Assembly (NCBI GenBank): GCA_022478985.1
Contig: JAKSZP010014451.1
Location: forward strand, 310,001 to 374,000
Source of the DNA: Massospora cicadina
Lineage: Eukaryota; Entomophthoromycota; Entomophthoromycetes; Entomophthorales; Entomophthoraceae
Reading direction: 5' to 3'
Length of the DNA stretch: 64,000 nucleotides
Shown: in pieces, positions 34,497 to 45,989 of the stretch
Position numbering within the stretch: position 1 is the first letter of the stretch
How the letters are laid out: each line of letters starts with the position of its first letter
The notes under the pieces: model-generated
Seen by the model: only the letters and a program-made list of their open reading frames with translations
Database searches by the model: none
What the model was told of the DNA's origin: nothing
Translations under genes and position numbers: made by a program

Positions 34497-35910
34497 TTAG
34501 GTGCGAGGGGGTGGGCACCCAGGCCCACTAGCCTCCTCTAGATCCCCATGGGCCTTCAAAGCAGCGCGGGTGTTAACAGCAACGCTATCAGGATTTTTGT
34601 TAATTCTTGTGGAAAGAGTTGCGTTGGCTTTAGCCTTCGCTTTTTGTTTCCCCAATGTCAGACAAATTTTTTGCGGTGCGGATAAGTTTGGTGCACCATT
34701 GAGCAGGTCAAAAAAAATTTTAGTTGGGATGGGCCCCAAGTCAGTTTCCTCCAGAGCTTGGGTGCAATGATTGGGTGAGATTGAGTCCCCCATTGGATCC
34801 TCAGATTGAGTGGCCCAATTGGCATGGGCATCCCAATCTGATTGGTTGATGGATTCCTGATTTGCTTCCGCCGCGAAGGTTTTAATGTCCTCCTGGCGTT
34901 GGGAGTGTGGGATAGTGGTGGTGACTTTGGCCGCTTCCTTGGCCGCAGCCCTGTGGGCCTGCTTGGCCTTCTTCTGCTCTTGTGGGGAGATAGGCTTTAC
35001 CAGTAGGTAGCAGCCTTGTGCTCCCCACGGGAAAGCCTCTTTGGTGCTTGCAGTTGGTTTGTAGTGCGCCTCTCCTCTAGCCATGGCTGCTGAGGGATGC
35101 TCTTGGAATGTGACGCCCTCCTTGGTGGGGCATGCGTGCGCCTTATAACCGAATGCATCACAATGGGTGCAGATGGGGGGCGCGCTGTCCACGGTCACTC
35201 AGAATGGGTGGGTGGTATGCTCTGCAATATCAATAAAAGTGGAGTGCGGGATCTGGGTTAGGTCCTTCACGATCCCCTCAGTTGAAGTCAGAACTGCGAT
35301 GGCTTTGCCAGTGCACAGGTGTGGCATCAGCATGAAGCATTGCATTTCAAAAGATTGTATTTCGCCATATACGGCGAGATCATCTCTCAGGTGTTGTTCC
35401 AAAATGTCACATTTTACCATAGTAGGCAAAAAGTCAAATGTGAGGAAAATTTGGTTTGATTTCATCCATCTGGTGCATTTGGTTTCGACGACCTGTTGCC
35501 CTTTGGGGGAGGTTAACCACTATGTGCACCACAGCAGCCTCATCTGCTGCCTCTTTGTTTTTAAAACCTAGGTTCAGCCAACCGCGTGACATGGAGTGAG
35601 GTGTGACATACACCGCAGTCAGGAAAAAGGTCTGCACATCTTCACAAAATTTTTCCCATAAAGCCATTTGTTGGATGTCCAGAAACACGCAGACTCCGTA
35701 TTCCACCAATGAAAGTGGCTGGGAGTGTGGCGTGTTGATGTACTGGTTGCATCGTGCTTGCCATGCAAGGATTTCCAGGGAAATAGTGACCGCCAGTTTT
35801 TTAAAATTTTTGTTTATTATGCCAATTTCTCTGGGGCGTTTTCGAACATTTGAGGCCGCGGGCCTTCCACCTGCTCCTCTTACCTTACTTGCCCAACTGC
35901 TCCCTGACAT
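34497..35910 (-). pseudogene. LINE ORF1 (nucleic-acid-binding protein), frameshifted
   Basis: Read in three successive frames: 35,910-35,434 (starts MSGSSWASKVRGAGGRP, basic, followed by EILAWQARCNQYI and GWLNLGFKNKEAADEA), 35,465-35,199 (MKSNQIFLTFDFLP) and 35,198-34,497. The last carries CTHCDAFGYKAHAC, a C-x2-C-x4-Y-x4-C knuckle in which the usual histidine is tyrosine. It is followed by an Ala/Lys/Gln-rich stretch and ends with PPPRT. ORF1 proteins bind LINE RNA and act as chaperones during target-primed reverse transcription. The start at 35,910 leaves a 93-bp leader to the duplication. Confidence 0.75.
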
Positions 35911-36046
35911 GGGCGCAGACTAATCTCCTTTTTGAGATTATCAAACTAGATTCAGACTTGAATTGAATAGGTTGCAAAAGTGATTGCAACGAGAAAAAAA
36001 GTTTCAATGTTTCAATATTACTATCAACTTATTTAAGTGTGCTCTA

Positions 36047-36650
36047 CCTTTTTATAGCACTAGTGGTGCCAAACACAAAAGGGGGATCTACCATGCATCT
36101 TTATTTGTAATGGGCCAAAAAAAGGGATTATTAGAGATAAAAATTTCTTAGTATGGCACCTCAGCTAATAGCCTAGGAAGACATACTAGAAGGTGAGGAA
36201 GCTATAGGGAAACTTTTATCTGGCATCCTCTTTAACTGGTGGACCATGGCGGACAGCATTGGGGTAGGAGCATCAGCGACATGAGGAATAAGGAGGTATA
36301 GTTGTGGGTTTTCTTCGTTAATGAGGCCAGCGGTGTCCATCATCTCAATGTATTGAGCAAGCTGACTCTCAGCAAAAGTGATGAGAGCAGCACACAAGTG
36401 AAAGACTTGATGCGCCAGTGGGTTTTAGGATAAGTGGGTTTAAAAAGAGAAGTTTTTGCTGCATCAATGCAAGCGCGGCTTGCACCAAAAGTGAGATCCT
36501 CAATTTCATACTTTGCATCCTCATCAAAATCATAGAGAAATTTGGGATGTAAATATCCTCTCAAGGGGTTCCATCGCCCCATGGAGCTGCTGGCAAAGTA
36601 AGGTTTTTACAGGGGCATCTGCAGCCTCAACTGCATTTTATTAATATTCT
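36047..36650 (-). pseudogene. Gag-like fragment with ADAPTP motif
   Basis: Minus-strand frames 36,582-36,340 (YLHPKFLYDFDEDAKYEIED, then AKTSLFKPTYPKTHWRIK) and 36,397-36,173 (ALITFAESQLAQYIEMMD, then HVADAPTPMLSAM) are one reading with a frame shift. HVADAPTPMLSAM matches HYADAPTPWLSTL at 5.77 kb. At 36,057-36,099 the sequence shares about 43 bp with 4,688-4,730 at high similarity. Confidence 0.5.
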
Positions 36651-36989
36651 TATAAATGGGAAAACCATTTTGAGGGCGAAAATGGCAGTGCCATGATTTG
36701 ATAGTATCAAAGAAAAAATTCCTTTTTATGAGAAATCTGGCTTGACATGGTATGGCCGTTCATCCTCATTAATCTATTTCAGAGCCTCAAATGGATTGGA
36801 TTTGGCCAGCACTGGGCCATCCACTAGAATTGGGTCAGTGGCAGGAGCTGATTGGGGCACGTGCTGTTGACCACATCAGCTCAGCTAAAATTGGTTCAGC
36901 CATTGACTCATTATTCCATAGCCTGGTCAAATTTTGACTCAAATTTTCAAAATTAATTCTGATAGGCTGCACTTTTGGAGCAATGCTAA

Positions 36990-37890
36990 ATTACCCTGAT
37001 ATTGGGTTTGGGAGATCAAGCCCCATTAAAAAAAATGGGGGCGAAATGGCCATGGGTCTGACGTCTGAGGGATGAGCGGCGTAAGCAATGGAAGTGGAAA
37101 CTGTGGTGCACTTGCGCTTTGAGTGGTCAAGCATGAAGCACAAAGGACAAATGGAGCAGCCATTTTCAATGCGCACCCAGAACAAGTGATCAGGGGCAAA
37201 TCTGATCATAGTGTCAGGAAAATCGTGAGAAGGGTATCATAATGAAATGGGCAGACCTTCGCAAAGGTGTGAGGCATGGCCAGACAATCTGCCCCAATTG
37301 GAACCACAAACTGCAAAATGGGTCTATGCCATCAATGAATAAACCCTCTGTAAGCTTGTGGTGGAGGCATTTGGGGGAGAGAGGAAAGGGCAACCCAGCA
37401 AACTGGACCACCAAAGCGGACTTATTTGAGAGCCAGGTTTAAATGGTGGAAATGGATTCTTTAAAAAAGATTTGCAGCTTGGCTGCTGCCACTGCATCAG
37501 CTTCCAAATGATAGCCAAGGTCAAAGTACCCCTTAAAGGGGTGGAAGTCAATAAACTAGTGGGTTTAAAAAGTGCCATGGCCATCTCAATGATGGCCGCG
37601 CTTGCATATGGGCTGAGATTCCCATATTTGACGTGGAGGCCAAAATGCAAATTGCTCCATGGGAGCACCAAATGGCTCTGGAGCAACACTTGGGAGCTTG
37701 CGAGGTGGTGGGCCAAGTCCCAAGGGGGACATAACGCCTGGTAGCATTGGGAGGGCTAGCAGAGCCAGCATGGGCAAGCTTTGGTGGTGGATAAAGCACA
37801 CCGGCAGGTGGTGCACCACTGTACCATGCTGGGGTAGCTGGCGTCGAAACATCAATACTTTAATATTTTTGCTCGTTTGAGTGACCATGT
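36990..37890 (-). pseudogene. Gag/ORF1-like protein with intact CCHC knuckle
   Basis: Minus-strand pieces in order: a proline-rich start (LGLGPPPRKLPSVAPEPFG, near 37,700), FGLHVKYGNLSPYASAAIIE with AMALFKPTSLL, then VVQFAGLPFPLSPKCLHHKL with FIDGIDPF. Finally CPLCFMLDHSKRKC near 37,110-37,150, a perfect C-x2-C-x4-H-x4-C zinc knuckle. The order (folded domain, then V-x-F-AGLPF, then CCHC) resembles Gag or LINE ORF1 proteins of the DUF4283-plus-knuckle type; that comparison is from memory and uncertain. ALFKPT recurs as SLFKPT in the neighbouring block at 36.48 kb, so the two blocks may be related paralogues. Confidence 0.5.
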
Positions 37891-37944
37891 TTTGTTCTTA
37901 TTTAAAAAATCCGAATTTAGCTTCAATTATAGCTATTGAAGTGA

Positions 37945-38225
37945 AAGAAAGATTGGACTTGTTATTGCTTTACCTTTGATATAGCGACAGCAAACCCTTT
38001 AATTAAGTTTCTTCTCTACCATAAGCACCCAGAAGATGATCAGATCATCATCCAAGAAGGTTCAATATCCCATTTAATTATTTTTCAGAGAATCTGAGAT
38101 GCTGATGTTGCATTCCACTAGATCAGTCTCTGCTCCTGTATTTCAGATTTCTTATCTTTAACGCCCTTTACCAATCCGATATTACATCAATTTTGTTTCG
38201 TCTACTAACCTTTGATTTCTTGGTG
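37945..38225 (-). repeat. E6 3' LTR segment
   Basis: Shares AGATCAGTCTCTGCTCCTG and CAGATCATCATCCA and the sequence between with 42,845-43,125. Only the clearly alignable core is given; the LTR is probably longer. Confidence 0.65.
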
Positions 38226-38893
38226 GTTTGCAACTATGCTAATTAGTCAATGTGCGGACCAGACTGCGTTTAATCCATTACATCATTCCTTCTGTGAGGC
38301 CTAAAATTTCAAATACTTCTCTGGGCACTGCAAACATCATATAGCATCTGCCGCGTCACCTCCTCCTTTGGGTAACCCTTTTCATTTGACTAAGAAATTT
38401 TGGCAGCAGCTATCCCACTGCGTGAAAAGTATCCACTTGACATCATATTCCTGACCATCCTCTTTTCAAGCTCTCAGCAGTCCAGGCCAGACTGGTCATT
38501 TATCTTTAAACAGCATAAGGTGTAAAGCATGGATTACCTAGACGGCCTTAGACCCTTCCAGTAGATAAATTTTAAAGTTCCCTTTTATATATCTTAAATA
38601 ATTCATCATGGAGGCAAAAACTTCAGGCCAAGCTTTCAGCTCTGTATAAGCACGGCGTAACTCTTAGCTGCTACTAGCACTTAATCTCCAGGACCAAATA
38701 CCAGATTTAAAGCTCTTTATCAGTCAACTAAATGATTCTTCTGAAAAATGGCTCATTTCAAGTTCTATATAGTATTATCCCAAAGTCTGTCATGGTGCAG
38801 GATATTTCATCCGCCCCTGACACAATCCACCCCTATAACCTCCATTCAATGTAGGGTTTAATCCATGGTTTTCAAATTACAGGGTCATTCCCA

Positions 38894-39620
38894 TTGTTGA
38901 TTGGCAATGATTATTATATTCAAACTGGGCCAACTGAACTCATGAAACCCAATCATACTGACAATCTGATATGTAACAATGGATTTAATGCTATAGTATT
39001 TGAATCGCTCTCTCAGTTTGCCCTTCAGACTGAGGATGATTCAATTAAGGATGACAAGCGAATCTTAAATTTTCTCAACAAATTTGACCAAATTTTCGAA
39101 ACAAACTTGGGCTCGCAGTCTAAAACAATATCAGCCAGTAACTCATACTTGGAGAATATCTCATCAACAAAAACCCTTGCTCCATCTTTTGCCAAAAATG
39201 TTAAATGCATGGGAAAGACTTGGCTTATTTAGGTAAATGGCTAAAAACCACCATTATAGTGTTCTTCTCATGAACCCTTAGTAGGCATTTTGTAAAATCC
39301 ACACTAACTGAATCACATGAATGATTTATAATTTGAAGTGGATCTAAATTACCAATGGGAGGCTTTCTGGAGGATTTTAAGCTAGTGCAAACTAAAAATT
39401 TCCCACATATTTCATAACGTCCTTCTGAAGGCCCAGTCATGAGTAATTCCGCCGCACCAACTCTAAATTCTTCAAGTCCAGGATGACTCACCAACAGATA
39501 ATCATGAGAATCCTGAAACACCTCCCACTGCGATGATAGATTTAGGACCCATATGCATGAATTATGGTACAGCATCTGTTTTTCTTCAATATGAGCTGTG
39601 GTGGCCACATTATTGTCTTT
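38894..39620 (-). pseudogene. E6 integrase remnant
   Basis: The frame 39,608-39,225 contains FLVCTSLKSSRKPPIGNLDP (the CxxCxxxK...P-x-G-x-L-x-P end of the zinc region) and DSVSVDFTKCLLRVHEKNTI with the first catalytic aspartate. The next (39,210-39,025) reads GARVFVDEIFSKYELLADIV then LDCEPKFVSKIW, where the second catalytic aspartate of SDRDPxF is kept as LDCEPKF. The plus-strand frame over the same place is antisense shadow. Confidence 0.8.
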
Positions 39621-40029
39621 CCTCTACCTAAGCCCATAACTATCGTCCAAATGCTAAATTCCTCTGTTTTAAGCATATAACCTCTCCTTATTCACTTCCC
39701 CCACTTCCATTCATTGAAACTGGACCTGATGGAAAATTTTAGCCACGTTAATCATTCCAACTTACATATCTTGTAGGACAAAACCACGTCCTGACTTTAC
39801 CAATCTGCTAAGTGTTGGTTAATCCCAACTATAATTCTAATGAAATTCATATTGGACCAGCTCCACGTGCATTTTCTTGATGCTAGTCCATCTTCTTTGG
39901 CGAGCAGTAATACTCCATGGCTCTATGGTCCGTTCAAACCACAAAATTATGGAAACCTTATATCAGGTAGTTTTGCTATTACCTTAAAGCCAACACACTG
40001 CCATCAATGCTTTATTGTTTAACAGGTAT

Positions 40030-40960
40030 TCGTTTTCATCATAATCATTTTTGGATAAAATAACACATGGTGAGCTCTATCCATCCTCTCCCTCCTGTAT
40101 TAGCACCGCCCCCATGGCGTATTTTAGGGCATCTGTTTCGATTACAAAAGGGTTTATGGGGTCAGGATGTGCCAAAATAGGCACCAAATGCAGTTTCTCC
40201 TTTAACGCACTAAATGACCGCTCCTTCTCCTCTCCCCATATGAACAGAACATCCCGCTTTAACCATGTAGATTAGGGCCACTTGTGACAAATCTTATAAA
40301 CAACTTATTTAATAACTGTCCCCAAAAATCTCTGCACCCACGTTTTTTCCATCAGTGCTTTACATGCTCGAACAGCCCGCAGTTTGCTGGGGCATACCCA
40401 AAGTCTATTTATAAACATAGCACTGCCATAAACGTCACGGAGCATTAGTTAGCTTCCCATTTTTGGCTTTAACCTCAAGCCATCCTGGCAATCACCACCA
40501 ATTTTTTCCAAACATTGCGCGTATGATCTTTCTGGGAATAAAAACATGAGGATATTATCCATATACGCCAAACAGCAAAGGCCAACCATACCACCCAGCA
40601 CGTGATCAATCATCTGCTGGAACACCGCTGGGGTGCTTTGTAGCTAAACGGCATTTCATGATACTGAAACATTAACAGGTGGTACTTAAACGCCATATAA
40701 TTCTAATGCTCAGTTCTCACAAGGACCTGGTTAAATGCATCCATGAGATCTAGCTTCATAAAAAATTGTAGCCCATGACATTGGAAGAATATCCTCTATA
40801 GGGGCATTGAATAATGATCAATCTCCATAACTGCATTAAGCCACTGGAAGTCCACACATGGCTGCAATTCCCACCTTGCTATTGGCACAGAAAGGACTGA
40901 TAATACAATGGAAGATTTTAATGGCTCAATCAACCCTTCGCTCAGCATTGGTATATGTGC
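40030..40960 (-). pseudogene. E6 reverse transcriptase and RNase H start
   Basis: On the minus strand, FMKLDLMDAFNQVLVRTEH (about 40,720-40,780) is the first-aspartate block. FQYHEMPFSYKAPQ (about 40,640-40,680) is the MPFGLxNAP block, and LAYMDNILMFYS (about 40,535-40,570) is the active site with YMDN for YxDD. ERSFSALKEKLHLVPILAHP and FVIETDALKYAMGAVL (40,100-40,230) are the thumb end and RNase H start. The second RT aspartate is lost and stops are common. Confidence 0.8.
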
Positions 40961-41599
40961 TCATCCAGCACTGCTTTCACCTGCTGGTTAAGAAGTTTAA
41001 CCAGACATTATTGTGAAAGCTCTGACCCCTCTTTTTTTGGAAAGAAAGCGTGAATGGGCCAGTGGTGAAATAGGCTATCCCTTCTGATACCAAATACATC
41101 CACAAAATTGCAACATTCTGCTTTCAATTCATCAGCCTGCATCACTCCCAGGCTATTTAATTCGTTTGGCATATTCATCAGTAATCAACCTCATTCTCAT
41201 TGGTGGCTTAATCCTCAGATTTAAGGTAACTGCACATAAAGCAAGTCAATCTGGGGCCAAAACAGATGTCACCGCCACATCCTCAACACCACTGGATGAG
41301 CCAGATTTTCTATTGCGCAAAAATTCTTCTTGAACCTAATCGGATTCTTCTGTACACCTATCAAGGGACTTGCTCACCATGAGGGAGGCAACCGCAACAC
41401 ATCAGCAAACATAACCTCCAGACCCTGCTGAATCTTCACCTTTAATCCTCATGCTAACATAAGTTCCAAGTAATAACCCTCTGCCCTATATCCACTGGAG
41501 CCGTCACCTCTTATGCTCAGCCATTTGTGATAACTCCACTGGGTAAATAACAAGGGTAAAGAGAAAATGCAGATTTATATTTTGAATGAAGTTTTGAAT

Positions 41600-42440
41600 T
41601 GCAAGCCTTATTTTTGGCGTATACTTAGACATGTCCTACTTCTCATGTTCTGGGCTTGCCATTCATCAAGTCTCCTCCATGTTTCCTTGTTGGGCCCCCT
41701 TGTATTTTTCTGAAGATCTGAATTGAGGCATGCCAACTACCCTGACAATGATGAACACCCCACAGAGATTTCCCTTCTTTGGCAATATAAAACCCTTGCT
41801 CTGGTCCTGTGCCAATGCTAAATGTTTTTCAACCTGCAGGGCCAATACAATTTCCTCTTCCAGCAACCTTGACTTTTTGCTGCTGCCATGGCAACCAATA
41901 AATACGCCTGTAATCAATGCTGGAACGTTTTTGATGGTTGCAAATCTTCCACCCAAGGCATCTTTGATAGCGGTCAGGAATTCTTAAATTACTCCTCTGC
42001 TGAGCTATGACCATGGCTAACCATTGATAGTGCTGACCATGCTTCATCCCGATCCTCATCTGGGCAGGCTTCAAAGTCGAATAGATCCACACATTCATCC
42101 AAGGAACTTGGGAGGCAGCCTTGCCCCTGATCAACTTTTGAGCCCATCCTGTCAACTCTGATGGCATTGGATACTTAATTTGGGCAATCTAGCGTGAGAA
42201 AGAGGTCTCCCTCTGTCACCTGAGCCAGAACGCATGAAACTTAATCCATGCAAGCACCTATTGTATATTATCCAAAGCCTCCATTGATAGGTCTCCTCAA
42301 CTCTGTTGGATTTTGGGGCTACAGGGCTTTCCTCTGCTTTTTTCACCACAAAACACCATACCTGCACCATCTCACGTATTAAAAAGCCAAATATTATACC
42401 GCCACCACAACGAGCAATATATGTTGGTACCATATCTCCC
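41600..42440 (-). pseudogene. E6 gag remnant (tentative)
   Basis: Overlapping frames at 42,433-42,152, 42,167-41,829 and 41,956-41,666 sit where gag is expected. A peptide DLFDFEACPDEDRDEAWSAL is readable near 42,020-42,080. No zinc knuckle or firm Gag motif was seen; the call rests on position. Confidence 0.4.
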
Positions 42441-42844
42441 CACCAGTTACTACCTCCTTATCTCGGGGGCCTCACAAGACTGTAAGGAAAGTATTTGAGC
42501 TTTTTCACATGTAACGAGTGGTTTGGCCAGTACACCACCAAGGAATCGGTTCCTTTAGCTAGGTCACTGACCACATCACAGATAATTATTTAGAGAACCA
42601 TCCTGAACCTGCGCATTATGTTTGAATATCAAAATATATTCTCAAACTACGGTCACAGAGACATTGAATGCCAAAAGTAGGGTCTGGACCCAGGATAGCG
42701 CCAAGAATGAGGCCAACGCTTGGCCCAGTTGCTAAAAGAGCTCGTCCTAAAGATTTGGATTTTAAGATATATATGAAATAAAAGTATTTTACCCAATCTG
42801 ACATGATAGCAAAGTTTATTTGTATGTTGATTGTTTTAGTAGAA

Positions 42845-43125
42845 GACAAAATTAAATTCTTAGTTTTGCCTTACTTTTATATTTTAACTTAAAACCTTTA
42901 ACTAAGCTTCTCCTCTATCCTAAGCTCTCGAGCAATGAACAGATCATCATCCATTAAGGCTCAATATCCCATTTGATCATTATTGTAAGAATTTGGGATG
43001 CCAATGTTACATTCTGCCAGATCAGTCTCTGCTCCTGAATTTCAGTTTCTTTACCTTCAACACCACAAATCCTAATATGATCTTCCATCAATCTCGTTTC
43101 ATTTTAACTGACTTTGATTTCTCAG
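42845..43125 (-). repeat. E6 5' LTR segment
   Basis: Partner of 37,945-38,225. The outer limits are uncertain. Confidence 0.65.
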
Positions 43126-43270
43126 CAAAATCCAAGACTTTTTATAAAAAGGTCAAGTTGTATACCATAATGGGTCTGATCTGTTAAACCGCCCCATAAA
43201 GCATGAGAGATACATTGTTATAACTATTGTATAGCTCATGATAAATGTTTTACTGATAGAAACTTGGGGA

Positions 43271-43288
43271 CCCCTGTAGAGAGCACCA
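43271..43288 (-). promoter_or_regulatory. Orphan primer-binding-site-like sequence
   Basis: The minus strand reads TGGTGCTCTCTACAGGGG, one base different from the E1/E2 PBS. No LTR could be recognised beside it, because the sequence to the right aligns with the RNase H-region repeat. It may be the remnant of another element. Confidence 0.45.
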
Positions 43289-43299
43289 CTCTCAGATTC

Positions 43300-44060
43300 A
43301 CTGATATAATGGAGCCATTAAATTGATTTACTAGTTGAATGTTGATATAATGTTTAATGAATTATAGCTTCTTAAGAGATAGATCTTTGTGATGTAATGT
43401 CTCTTGAAGGGCAATTGCAACTAATTTTTTCTTTTTTTAAAGTCAATATATAAAATATATCTAACTTATAGCCGCTAATGCTTTTTTTATGAATATGCAA
43501 AGGAAAATAAAATAGAGCTTATTCAAAAATTTAGGAAATATCTAGAACTAACTATATTAGGCTAAAATTTTTAACATCTAAAGGATATGTGAATACCTTG
43601 CGACGTAGAGAGCTTTTGTGTCCTCAATCAGGATCTTCACTTCTCATTAAATAAAGGGACGAACAATAGTCATCCTTTCTTGTTGACATTTGAATAGTTG
43701 TGTCACCAATGTCTGGTGCTTTAAGATTCTGACTCTGGGATTTTTGATATAGTTTCACTCTGGGCATCAATTAGTACCCCATTATGAATTGTATCAACTG
43801 AAAATATCTGACCTCTCACTATTATTTCATGCCCATTTTGGGGCATTTTTTAGTAAGTGAAAATTCACCTGTGTTAAGGCTTGATTCTGGAAGAGGGCGT
43901 CTGAACCTCTCATTACTTTGATCTTTAATAGGGTTGGATTGTAAGACATCACAAATTCTAACACTGAGTCCAGAACTTTTCATTTTCTGGTCTTTTTTAA
44001 CATTAAATAGTTCTTAGGATATGATACAAGACATTGTTGGCCTGAAATACATTTAACAAA
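43300..44060 (-). pseudogene. Retroelement RNase H-region scrap, copy 2
   Basis: Same-orientation copy of 8,860-9,470. The minus strand gives DSVLEFVMSYNPTLLKIKV, SDALFQNQALTQVNF and LKNAPKWA. The overall similarity to copy 1 is roughly two thirds by eye. Confidence 0.45.
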
Positions 44061-45989
44061 TCATTGTGGGAGTGGTTGTATCTGTCCTTCAATGCCTTAA
44101 TATCTTTACAAATAAAAACTTGCTGGTATTAGTAAGTTTTAGTTCATTCTTTAGGGAATTAGTAGCTTCAGTAGTACTGCTAATATGTTGGTCTGAAGTT
44201 TGCATCTACTGCTGGATTTACTGTCTGAGTTATTCTACAGATTCTCCTAGTTAAACTACAGCTCTTGCAGCATTTAAACTTTTTTGGGATTATAACTGTG
44301 ACAAAATCAATTCTTGGACTCATTCAGTGGTGATACATCACTCATTTATTGATTAATGGATGATCTTAATTTGATTATGGTTCAGATGGTTGATAGGTTT
44401 CAGGATTTTAAGATGACTAGTGAGTCAAAAATGCCTGCTCGCAAAATGAGCAATAACAGATCATATCTTAAACCAGCACAAATGGAACCTTAACCATAAG
44501 GCGCCAAAACTAGATTCAATCATAATGCATCACGCATATGAGAATTTATGGAAACACCTTCAGAAATTCTTCCTTGCTTCCAAATTGCGAGAGGCGCGTC
44601 CCCCACCATTATGGTCATCAGGACGACGCAGAAGAATTAGGGTGCAAACAAGGCTTTTGGTCCAGAAGGCAGTGAAAGATCCTGATTGTATGGGCCACGA
44701 AGGTCATTGAGAACCATGTCCTTACACACCCTATTATATCGATGTTTTTTAATCCATAATTTAGTCTATATTCACCCTATATTTTGTTTTTGACCTCTCT
44801 GCTAATTTTTAGCTTTTAGTTATTTTTAAACTTCAGTGACATTTAAGAAAACTGTTACGCTGAGAAAAGTGGTGTTCACTACTGGAGGTTTTAAACTGTC
44901 TAACTGAAAACTTCTATAATGAACAATGGAGAATACTAGCAGTCAAGAAAGTCAACCTGCTGATCTTTTAAGAAGCGTTTCTTGATGTATTAGTTCCACG
45001 CGATATAAATCTCTGGCCATACAGACTAAAATTTTAGAGTTTTTGGCTATGTTCTAGTTCACACTACCTTTGTTGATGGTGATCAGTTTAACTTCAATAC
45101 AAGAACCTTAACGAAGTTATTTTACAGTTACTAAATGGCGTCTAATCAGTGGGAGGCTTCTCAAGTCACTTTCTCGATTCTTTGGTAACTTCTACCATGT
45201 GAATCTATATACCTCAGCCCAACTACCAGCGGGAGAACTGATTTTGGGGACTGAGCGTTAACTTCTAAGTTTTGTTTATCCTGCCTGTTATTATTTTGGT
45301 GGTATATTGGAGCTAAGCCATAGGGGTTTTGCACTGGGTTAAGTCCACAGAGCAATAGAACTGACAATATGACAGTCGTTGTCCTTGAAACAACGTTTTA
45401 ACTTATTAATGAATATGGAGCAATTTCCCCAAAGATACTATTTTTATTTAAGTTAATTTATACAGCAGATCCTCGCTGTTCCGCTCACTCAAAACTAAAA
45501 AAAATCCTCCCCCTTCAATTCTCTAGTCTCAATTATATCTCATCATTTTTGTCAATACCAACCCTTTTGCTTAGACTATTTGTTCTGCCATATTATTATT
45601 GGTTCCAGCAGATATTCATATATTAAATTCATAATCACCTAGTTCGAGGCGATTGACTAATTATTTGGAATACATTGACATCTCCTAATCGACACATTTG
45701 GTGCAATCTGATAACCATCCGTTCTAGCCCAAAATCTCCTCATCTCAAGGCGCTTGATTAATTGTAACTCATATATGATTGTCAGATTCTACCCATTCCA
45801 CCACACCAAATAGGGCTTATCATCCAATCACATAAGATACATAACAATGTCATCTATTACCTCATACAGTTAGTCAAGTTGCACCATCATGAAGTTTCCC
45901 AAAACAAGGGCTTACACAAACCTTACTCTCCTATATTATTGACTTTTATAACACGACCTCCTCCTTTGTCCATGACAATTCAGAATCCA

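Larger units (their letters stand above)
30728..36003 (-). mobile_element. LINE (non-LTR retrotransposon), apparently full length, minus strand
   Basis: Bounded by a perfect 16-bp duplication, TCAATGTTTCAATATT, at 30,712-30,727 and 36,004-36,019. In minus-strand order it has a short 5' leader, ORF1 with a zinc-knuckle-like motif, and ORF2 with an APE-type endonuclease, reverse transcriptase and a C-terminal region. The 3' end is AT-rich (GCAATAAATTTAAATA) rather than pure poly(A). Length is about 5.28 kb. GC content is higher than in the surrounding LTR, as is usual for a less decayed insert. Both ORFs contain frameshifts or stops. The structure would fit a Tad/I-like LINE; the clade is inference. 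Confidence 0.9.
15442..36046 (+). mobile_element. E1: Ty3/gypsy element, plus strand, split by E2 and a LINE
   Basis: Reading outward from its parts: 5' LTR 15,442-16,121, PBS, gag, protease, RT, RNase H and integrase up to 22,019; interrupted by E2; integrase resumes at 29,745; purine tract 30,231-30,244; 3' LTR from 30,245, interrupted at 30,728 by the LINE and resuming at 36,020. The CCCCT duplication around E2 and the continuity of the integrase reading across it prove the first interruption. The 16-bp duplication around the LINE proves the second. The 3' LTR ends abruptly near 36,046. Without the nested insertions the element is about 7.5 kb, of which about 1.2 kb is an extra insertion. 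Confidence 0.85.
37930..43150 (-). mobile_element. E6: Ty3/gypsy element of a different lineage, minus strand
   Basis: Two similar segments in direct orientation (about 37,945-38,225 and 42,845-43,125) flank minus-strand gag, RT/RNase H and integrase in Ty3 order. Peptides are unlike E1-E5: RT has HEMPFSYKAP, integrase has DSVSVDFTKCLL. All parts are decayed. Exact LTR ends and target duplication were not found. Confidence 0.7.

Noticed and set aside
34501..34770. Plus-strand frames across the LINE (also 33,436-33,792, 33,814-34,143 and others)
   Set aside because: Shadows of ORF1 and ORF2, which show real motifs on the minus strand; the higher GC content lengthens chance frames.
38894..39232. 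112-codon plus-strand frame
   Set aside because: It is antisense to the E6 integrase, which has clear motifs on the minus strand.
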